Origin: Candidatus Paraburkholderia kirkii
GTDB lineage: Bacteria; Pseudomonadota; Gammaproteobacteria; Burkholderiales; Burkholderiaceae
Reading direction: 5' to 3'
Assembly: GCA_001189345.1 (NCBI GenBank)
Contig: LFKV01000005.1
Span: forward strand, 1 to 64,000
DNA length: 64,000 nt
Below are positions 58,411-64,000 of the stretch, in pieces (position 1 is the stretch's first letter; each line of letters begins with the position of its first letter). The translations under genes were made by a program, and so were the position numbers. The notes under the pieces are model-generated. The model worked only from the letters and a program-made list of their open reading frames with translations. It had not been told where the DNA came from and searched no databases.

Positions 58411-58509
58411 ATGAACTTTTTCACGTTCCCCTTCTCGCTGTTCCCGGCTGGTGCGTCCGCTGCTTCGTCGGCACGCGCACTATCGCTACTAGCGCGCCTA
58501 CCGTGCTGA
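58411..58509 (+). CDS. Putative leader peptide for leuA attenuation, 32 aa
   Basis: A reading frame of 33 codons starts MNFFTFPFSLFPAGASAASS and ends RALSLLARLPC, 131 bases upstream of leuA. It contains four CTA leucine codons within seven positions (GCA CTA TCG CTA CTA GCG CGC CTA); CTA is very rare in a genome this GC-rich. E. coli leuL likewise uses a cluster of rare CTA codons to sense leucine through ribosome stalling. The early Phe-rich part is unusual. No clear ribosome binding site precedes the ATG, so translation is inferred. Confidence 0.5.
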   Translation: MNFFTFPFSLFPAGASAASSARALSLLARLPC

Positions 58510-58545
58510 TTCGTCTCGCCTCCCGTCTGCTCGTCCATTCAGGTT

Positions 58546-58568
58546 TTCGACGCCAGCGGTGGCGCGAA
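58546..58568 (+). promoter_or_regulatory. Hairpin between leader peptide and leuA
   Basis: TTCG-A-CGCCA pairs with TGGCG-CGAA around a GCGG loop, 36 bases after the leader-peptide stop. It could be the terminator or antiterminator stem of a leucine attenuator, although no long U-run follows directly. Confidence 0.4.
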
Positions 58569-58639
58569 CACCCGGATTCCCTTTTGCGTTTCCTCCCGAT
58601 ATTTCCAACAATCGATAAATTTCTCCACAGGAGCTCGAC

Positions 58640-60193
58640 ATGGCAGCAGACAAGTTGATCATTTTCGACACGACCTTGCGCGACGGCGAGCAGTCCCCCG
58701 GCGCATCGATGACGAAGGAAGAGAAGATCCGCATCGCGAAGCAGCTGGAGCGCATGAAGGTCGACGTGATCGAAGCGGGCTTCGCGACCAGCTCGAACGG
58801 CGATTTCGACGCGATCAACACCATTGCGTCGCTCGTGAAGGACAGCACGGTCTGCTCGCTCGCCCGCGCGAACGACAAGGACATCCAGCGCGCCGCCGAT
58901 GCGCTCAAGCCCGCCAACCACTTCCGTATCCATACGTTCATCGCCACTTCGGCGCTGCACATGAAGAAGAAGCTGCGCATGACGCCGGAGCAGGTCTACG
59001 AGCAGGCGCGCCTCGCCGTGCGCTTCGTGCGCAAGTTCACCGACGACGTGGAGTTTTCGCCGGAAGACGGCAGCCGCTCGGATATCGACTATCTGTGCCG
59101 CGTGCTCGAAGCCGTGATCGACGAAGGCGCGCGCACCATCAACATCACCGATACGGTCGGCTACGGCATTCCCGAGTATTACGGCAATCTCGTCAAGGCG
59201 CTGCGCGAGCGCGTGCCCAACTCCGACAAGGCGATCTGGTCAGTGCACTGTCACGACGACCTCGGTCTGGCGGTGGCGAACTCGCTCGCCGGCGTGAAGA
59301 TCGGCGGCGCGCGTCAGGTCGAATGCACGATCAATGGTCTGGGCGAGCGCGCGGGCAACACGTCGCTCGAAGAGATCGTGATGTCGGTGAAGACGCGCAA
59401 GGATTACTTCGGACTCGATCTCGGTATCGACACGACGCAGATCGTGCCCACCTCGAAGCTCGTCTCGCAGATCACCGGCTTCGTCGTGCAGCCGAACAAG
59501 GCCGTGGTCGGCGCAAACGCCTTCGCACATGCGTCCGGCATTCACCAGGACGGCGTGCTGAAGGCGCGCGACACCTACGAGATCATGCGCGCGGAGGACG
59601 TGGGCTGGAGCGCGAACAAGATCGTGCTCGGCAAGCTGTCCGGCCGCAACGCGTTCAAGCAGCGTCTCGAGGAACTCGGCGTGCAGCTCGAATCCGAAGC
59701 GGACGTGAACGCCGCGTTCGCGCGCTTCAAGGATCTCGCCGACCGCAAGGCCGAAATCTTCGACGAAGACATCATGCAGATCGTCTCCGAGGAGTCGGCG
59801 GAAGCGCAGGCGAAGGAGCACTTTCGCTTCGTGTCGATGAAGCAGCATTCTGAAACCGGCGAGCAGCCGCAGGCGCAGGTCGTGTTCGCGGTGGAAGGCA
59901 CCGAGGTCACCGGCGAGGCGCGCGGCAACGGCGGCAACGGTCCGGTCGACGCGACGCTGCACGCGATCGAATCGAAGGTCGAGAGCGGCGCGGAGCTCGT
60001 GCTGTACTCGGTCAACGCGATCACGACCGGCACGCAGGCGCAGGGTGAGGTGACGGTGCGTCTGTCGAAGAGCGGACGCATCGTAAACGGCGTGGGCACC
60101 GACCCGGATATCGTCGCGGCGTCGGCCAAGGCGTATATCGCCGCATTGAACAAGCTGCACTCGAAGGTCGAGAAGCTCAATCCGCAGCTCTGA
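58640..60193 (+). CDS. leuA: 2-Isopropylmalate synthase
   Basis: LeuA condenses acetyl-CoA with 2-oxoisovalerate in the first committed step of leucine synthesis. The 517-residue protein starts [20 protein letters not shown] after AGGAGCTCGAC. Motifs are [36 protein letters not shown] (metal His pair), [18 protein letters not shown], and the C-terminal LeuA dimer domain that binds leucine for feedback inhibition ([20 protein letters not shown]). The frame is intact over 1.55 kb. leuA followed by rpsO and pnp is the order expected in Burkholderia chromosomes. Confidence 0.96.
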   Translation: MAADKLIIFDTTLRDGEQSPGASMTKEEKIRIAKQLERMKVDVIEAGFATSSNGDFDAINTIASLVKDSTVCSLARANDKDIQRAADALKPANHFRIHTFIATSALHMKKKLRMTPEQVYEQARLAVRFVRKFTDDVEFSPEDGSRSDIDYLCRVLEAVIDEGARTINITDTVGYGIPEYYGNLVKALRERVPNSDKAIWSVHCHDDLGLAVANSLAGVKIGGARQVECTINGLGERAGNTSLEEIVMSVKTRKDYFGLDLGIDTTQIVPTSKLVSQITGFVVQPNKAVVGANAFAHASGIHQDGVLKARDTYEIMRAEDVGWSANKIVLGKLSGRNAFKQRLEELGVQLESEADVNAAFARFKDLADRKAEIFDEDIMQIVSEESAEAQAKEHFRFVSMKQHSETGEQPQAQVVFAVEGTEVTGEARGNGGNGPVDATLHAIESKVESGAELVLYSVNAITTGTQAQGEVTVRLSKSGRIVNGVGTDPDIVAASAKAYIAALNKLHSKVEKLNPQL

Positions 60194-60220
60194 CGATCGA
60201 GGCCGTTCCGTCTGAAGCGA

Positions 60221-60247
60221 AAAAGCCCTCGAAAGAGGGCTTTTCCT
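60221..60247. terminator. Intrinsic terminator after leuA
   Basis: AAAAGCCCTC and GAGGGCTTTT form a 10-bp stem with a GAAA tetraloop (60221-60244), flanked by A and T runs on both sides; it serves leuA (+) and the convergent lipoprotein remnant (-). Confidence 0.92.
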
Positions 60248-60260
60248 TGGTGCGAGGCGC

Positions 60261-60690
60261 TCAGAACAGATTGCGCCGGTCGGGATCGTGCAACGGGTCG
60301 GGTGTCTTCTGCGTCAGGCGCAGGATGCCCTGATCGTCGAAATAGAAGATTGTACATCAGGTACCAGATGTTCGCCTCCATGTAGCGATAGGTCCAGACT
60401 TCGCGCTTCATCAGCGGAAAATAGGACGTCTCCACCGGCCGGCCGAAGTTGACGAGTACGTCCTTTTTCGTCCAGGTGCCGATCTGCGCCTTGTAGAACT
60501 CGTTCTCGTCGAGCACTTGCCTCACGCTCACGATCTTGCCGGACGCGTCGATGTCGGCGGCGGTGGTGGTTTCGCCGAGCGGTTGCGTGGGCCTGAGGCG
60601 CTTGCCGCCGTTGGGCAAGTCGTAGACCTCGCGCGGCTGACCGAGGCGGGCGGTCACCGCAGCGCTCGTTGCCGCAATCGATCGGCAAAA
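60261..60690 (-). pseudogene. Outer-membrane lipoprotein fragment (SmpA/BamE-like), truncated and frameshifted
   Basis: The minus strand reads AVTARLGQPREVYDLPNGGK, AADIDASGKIVSVRQVLDEN, WTKKDVLVNFGRPVETSYFP and WTYRYMEANIWYLMYN. After a shift near 60350 it ends FDDQGILRLTQKTPDPLHDP. The beta strands match SmpA/OmlA-type proteins. The N-terminal signal and lipobox are missing: at about 60690 the coding sequence meets a plus-strand ABC-transporter gene that also lacks its start. A single deletion removed both 5' ends. Confidence 0.7.
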
Positions 60691-61609
60691 CGCGCGCGAG
60701 CCCGACCGCCGCGTGCTGTTTCTAACTATTCCGCCGACGATCCCGCGCTCACCAACGATGCGTGCAGCTTCTGGCACTTCCGCTTCGATGCCCACGCTGG
60801 CATGCGCATGGACGCGCTCGCCGATGCGCTCGAGGACGATCGCGCGGTGAAGAAGGTGTATCTGCTGAATCAGGACTACAGCTTCGGCCACGACGTGAGC
60901 CGCGAGGCGCAGCGCGCGCTGAGGGCGCGGCGGCCGGACATCGCGATTGCCGGCGACGAGTTTCATCCGATCGGCCGCGTGAAGGACTTCGCGCCGTACA
61001 TCGCGAAGATCCGCGCGAGCGGGGCCGATGCGGTCATCACCGGCAACTGGGGCAACGATCTTGCGCTGCTCGTGAAGGCTGCGCGCGAGCAGGGCCTCGA
61101 CACGAAGTTCTACACGTTCTACGGCAACAGCCTGGGGGCGTCCGCGGCGCTCGGCGATGCCGGCGTGAAGCGCGTGATCTCGCGGTGGCGGACTGGCATC
61201 CGAACGCCGCCCGCGCGGCTTCCGACGCGTATTACCGGGCGTTCCGCGCCCGCTATTCCGCTGCGGCGGACGACTATCTGGTGGCGCGCATGCCATTGAT
61301 GGTTGAAATGCTCGCCGCCGCGATGACGCGCGCGGGCAGCGCGGACCCGCTCGCGGTGGCGCGCGCGCTGGAAGGCATGAAATTCGACGGCGAGGGCTTT
61401 CATCCGTCGACGATGCGCGCCGAAGACCATCAGCTGATCCAGCCCCTTTATATGATGGAGATGGACTGCGCGGGCACGCCTGGCGTGAGGTTCGACAACG
61501 AGGGGGCTCGGGCTACGGATTCCGGACGCTGCTTGCCGTTCCCGCGGACAAGACCGTCCCACCGACGACCTGCAGGATGGCGCGGCCGGCGCTGGGGCGC
61601 AGCGACTGA
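60690..61609 (+). pseudogene. Branched-chain amino-acid type ABC substrate-binding protein (LivK-like), 5'-truncated
   Basis: The reading frame has LFLNYSADDPALTNDACSFW, VKKVYLLNQDYSFGHDVSRE, PYIAKIRASGADAVITGNWG and DTKFYTFYGNSLGASAALGD, all typical of Peripla_BP_6 binding proteins. Signal peptide and first ~100 residues are absent. Frameshifts occur near 61190 and 61500, after which YGFRTLLAVPADKTVPPTTC leads to the stop at 61609. No permease genes adjoin. Its 5' end was lost with that of the neighbouring lipoprotein gene. Confidence 0.8.
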
Positions 61610-61611
61610 AG

Positions 61612-61640
61612 TTCGCCGGGACATGGGAATGTGCTATACT
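61612..61640 (+). promoter_or_regulatory. Candidate rpsO promoter
   Basis: TATACT at 61635-61640 is a good -10 box; TTCGCC at 61612-61617, 17 bases upstream, is a weak -35. It lies 150 bases before rpsO and just after the stop of the LivK-like remnant. Confidence 0.5.
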
Positions 61641-61789
61641 TTGAACTTCGCTTTTGGCGTAATCCGCGGAATCCGAATCTCTCGGCTTTCCGGCGAGGCC
61701 GAAAACGAAACCTGAAATGCAGTTCACATGTGTAACCCACGGCACGGCCTTTCTTCCGTGACCGCCTGTTCGTTTTAAAGGAAAAGCAA

Positions 61790-62059
61790 ATGTCCGTAGC
61801 AGAAATCAAGAAGTCCGACATCGTCGCAGAATACGCGCGCGGCGCCAACGACACCGGCTCCCCCGAAGTGCAAGTCGCATTGCTGACGAGCCGTATCAAC
61901 GAACTGACCATCCACTTCAAGTCGCACTCGAAGGATCACCACAGCCGCCGCGGTCTGCTGCGCATAGTGAGCCGCCGTCGCAAGCTGCTCGACTATCTGA
62001 AGGGCAAGGATGCGGATCGTTATCGCTCGCTGATCGAAAAGCTGGGTCTGCGCAAGTAA
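61790..62059 (+). CDS. rpsO: 30S ribosomal protein S15
   Basis: S15 binds 16S rRNA helices early in assembly of the small subunit platform and also represses its own translation. The 89-residue protein starts [20 protein letters not shown] after AAAGGAAAAG and contains [40 protein letters not shown] and [12 protein letters not shown]. Length and sequence are normal. It precedes pnp, the standard bacterial arrangement. Confidence 0.97.
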   Translation: MSVAEIKKSDIVAEYARGANDTGSPEVQVALLTSRINELTIHFKSHSKDHHSRRGLLRIVSRRRKLLDYLKGKDADRYRSLIEKLGLRK

Positions 62060-62087
62060 TTGGCGCCAAGCGGCCAGTGTTCCAACG

Positions 62088-62128
62088 AAGTGCCTGTGTC
62101 AGTCCGCTGATACAGGCACTTTGTTTTT
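62088..62128 (+). terminator. Terminator or attenuator between rpsO and pnp
   Basis: AAGTGCCTGT (62088-62097) pairs with ACAGGCACTT (62112-62121), followed by TGTTTTT. It may reduce read-through from rpsO into pnp, as the t1 terminator does in E. coli. Confidence 0.82.
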
Positions 62129-62271
62129 GTACGCTTCGGCCGTGAAGTGGTGCGCGATCGCTTCCGGCGGTCGGTGCGCATCGTAATCGACAGTTTCGGC
62201 AGTTCATTGCTTTACCCGGATGCAATCGTCCGGTGCGACACTCGGTCCAGCCTCGCGGCAGAGCTTTGTGT

Positions 62272-62315
62272 CATTCCAGCGCGGCGCGTGCGCACGCGTG
62301 TACCGCGCTGGAATG
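62272..62315 (+). promoter_or_regulatory. Long hairpin in the pnp leader
   Basis: CATTCCAGCGCGG (62272-62284) and its exact reverse complement CCGCGCTGGAATG (62303-62315) enclose an 18-base GC-rich loop with its own GCGTGCGCACGC dyad. It lies 93 bases before the pnp start. In E. coli, pnp is autoregulated through a leader hairpin cut by RNase III, and this is a good candidate for the same role. Confidence 0.6.
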
Positions 62316-62407
62316 GCATAACACACCTCTTACGCGTGGCTCCTCCGGACCGCCCCGCCAGCGCCGACCGAGCGGCGCGGCGCAACGTCAACGTAGAAGG
62401 AGTCGTA

Positions 62408-64000
62408 ATGTTCAATAAAATCGTCAAAGAATTTAAGTGGGGACAGCACAACGTCCGCCTGGAAACGGGTGAGGTCGCTCGTCAGGCGAGCGGCGCGGTG
62501 ATCGTCGACGTCGAAGACACCGTCGTGCTCGCGACCGTCGTCGGCGCGAAGACCGCCAAACCGGGCCATGACTTTTTCCCGCTGACGGTTGATTACCTCG
62601 AAAAGACCTACGCCGCCGGCAAGATCCCGGGCGGGTTCTTTCGTCGCGAAGGCCGTCCGTCGGAAGGCGAGACGCTCATCTCGCGCCTGATTGACCGGCC
62701 GCTCCGTCCGCTCTTCCCGGAAGGCTTCTATAACGAAGTGCAGGTCGTGATCCACGTCCTGTCGCTCAATCCGGACGTTCCGGCCGACATTCCCGCGCTG
62801 ATCGGCGCATCGGCCGCGCTCGCGGTCTCTGGCTTGCCGTTCAACGGCCCGGTCGGCGCCGCGCGCGTCGCCTACATCAACAACGAATACGTGCTGAACC
62901 CGACGCGCCCGCAGATGAAGGAATCGGCGCTGGATCTGGTTGTCGCCGGTACGGAACGCGCGGTGCTGATGGTCGAATCCGAAGCCCAGCAACTGTCTGA
63001 AGAAGTGATGCTCGGCGCTATCGTGTTCGGCCACGAGCAGATGCAAACGGCCATCGACGCGATCCACGAACTCGTGCGCGACGGCGGCAAGCCCGAGTGG
63101 GACTGGCAGCCGGCGCCGAAGAACGAGGCGCTGATCGCGCGCGTGACGGAAATCGCCAGGCCGGAACTCGAGGCGGCTTACCAGCTGCGCAATAAGCAGG
63201 CGCGCTCGGCCAAGCTGAAGGAAGTGTACGCAGCGACCTCGGCCAAGCTCGCGGAAGACGCCGCGGCCTCCGGCACGACGGCGCCGGACAACGCGACCGT
63301 CGGCAACGTGCTGTTCGACATCGAAGCAAAGATCGTTCGCTCGCAGATCCTGAACGGCGAGCCGCGCATCGACGGCCGCGACACGCGCACCGTGCGCCCG
63401 ATCAAAATCCGCACGGGTGTCCTGCCGCGCACGCACGGCTCGGCGCTCTTCACGCGCGGCGAAACGCAGGCAATGGTCGTGGCGACGCTCGGCACCAAGG
63501 GCGATGAGCAAAGCATCGACGCGCTCGAAGGCGAATACCGCGAGCGCTTCATGCTCCACTACAACATGCCGCCGTCCGCGACCGGCGAAACCGGCCGCGT
63601 GGGCTCGCCGAAGCGCCGCGAAATCGGCCACGGCCGTCTCGCGAAGCGCGCGCTGGTCGCGTGCCTGCCGAGCGCCGACGAGTTCGGCTACTCGATCCGC
63701 GTCGTGTCGGAAATCACCGAATCGAACGGTTCGTCGTCGATGGCTTCGGTCTGCGGCGGCTGCCTCGCGCTGATGGACGCCGGCGTGCCGATGAAGGCGC
63801 ACGTCGCGGGCATCGCGATGGGCCTGATCCTCGAAGGCAACAAGTTCGCGGTTCTGACCGACATCCTCGGCGACGAGGATCATCTCGGCGACATGGACTT
63901 CAAGGTGGCCGGCACGGCGCAGGGCGTCACCGCGCTGCAGATGGACATCAAGATCCAGGGCATCGCGAAGGAAATCATGCAGGTCGCGCTCGCGCAGGCG
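62408..64000 (+). CDS. pnp: Polyribonucleotide nucleotidyltransferase, partial at window end
   Basis: PNPase degrades RNA 3'-5' by phosphorolysis, often with RNase E. ATG 62408 starts [20 protein letters not shown], giving the first RNase PH domain ([60 protein letters not shown]), the alpha-helical linker, and the second RNase PH domain ([60 protein letters not shown]). 531 codons are visible; the KH and S1 domains lie beyond the window. The frame is intact. Confidence 0.97.
   Translation, partial: MFNKIVKEFKWGQHNVRLETGEVARQASGAVIVDVEDTVVLATVVGAKTAKPGHDFFPLTVDYLEKTYAAGKIPGGFFRREGRPSEGETLISRLIDRPLRPLFPEGFYNEVQVVIHVLSLNPDVPADIPALIGASAALAVSGLPFNGPVGAARVAYINNEYVLNPTRPQMKESALDLVVAGTERAVLMVESEAQQLSEEVMLGAIVFGHEQMQTAIDAIHELVRDGGKPEWDWQPAPKNEALIARVTEIARPELEAAYQLRNKQARSAKLKEVYAATSAKLAEDAAASGTTAPDNATVGNVLFDIEAKIVRSQILNGEPRIDGRDTRTVRPIKIRTGVLPRTHGSALFTRGETQAMVVATLGTKGDEQSIDALEGEYRERFMLHYNMPPSATGETGRVGSPKRREIGHGRLAKRALVACLPSADEFGYSIRVVSEITESNGSSSMASVCGGCLALMDAGVPMKAHVAGIAMGLILEGNKFAVLTDILGDEDHLGDMDFKVAGTAQGVTALQMDIKIQGIAKEIMQVALAQA

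Overview
The window looks like part of the main chromosome of a high-GC betaproteobacterium of the Burkholderia/Paraburkholderia/Caballeronia group. The evidence is the protein families, the GC-rich codon use and the leuA - rpsO - pnp order. I see no tRNA, rRNA or CRISPR array. Two features dominate. First, more than 35 genes are broken by 1-2 base indels, short tandem duplications, a stop codon or truncation at a junction. About two dozen others are intact (rpoD, mrcA, leuA, rpsO, pnp, fabI, glgX, mscL, pspA and more). Breaks fall on transporters, regulators and catabolic genes and spare housekeeping genes, which fits a host-restricted, eroding genome (as in leaf-nodule or insect Burkholderia symbionts) better than random sequencing error. 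Second, at least ten exact or near-exact tandem microduplications of 9-21 bases are scattered through the window, and several of them are the inactivating lesion.

Layout. 1-1.2 kb: right part of an IS2-group (IS3 family) element. 1.4-6.6 kb: LysR regulator, M20 amidohydrolase, MHS-type MFS and dipeptide-binding protein, all broken. 6.6-13.7 kb: LacI regulator, ACS-type MFS, DapA-like aldolase, an intact 3-dehydroquinate synthase, PfkB kinase and a GlpD-like dehydrogenase; operator-like palindromes lie between the divergent LacI and MFS genes. 13.7-18.1 kb: VapC fragment, small proteins, lipoproteins and a PQQ-sugar dehydrogenase/cytochrome c pair. 18.18-18.28 kb: a candidate small RNA with its own promoter and terminator. 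18.3-22.4 kb: PDDEXK nuclease, GST, liuC and the 5' part of modA.

22.4-26.3 kb: remains of a plasmid-type module (tyrosine recombinase, ParA, replication-type HTH protein) fused into modA and lying directly upstream of rpoD. 28.5-30.0 kb: an IS2-group element with an IS630 element nested in it, cutting into a copper operon (DUF2946, CopC, PCuAC). 31.4-43.3 kb is mostly sound: mrcA, ribbon-helix-helix protein, pspA, TPR protein, glgX, mscL, dodecin. 43.4-50 kb is again eroded: BMP-family binding protein, island scar with a P4-type integrase, M48 protease, malonate decarboxylase start, GntR and MFS.

50.5-64 kb: His-rich secreted protein, fabI, a fully broken yejABEF peptide importer, NlpC/P60 hydrolase, leuA with a putative leucine attenuator peptide, two genes fused at a deletion, then rpsO and the start of pnp. 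All five ABC-importer binding proteins seen (Dpp, Mod, BMP, Yej, Liv) are broken, so nutrient uptake is being lost while cell-wall, translation and RNA-turnover functions are kept.
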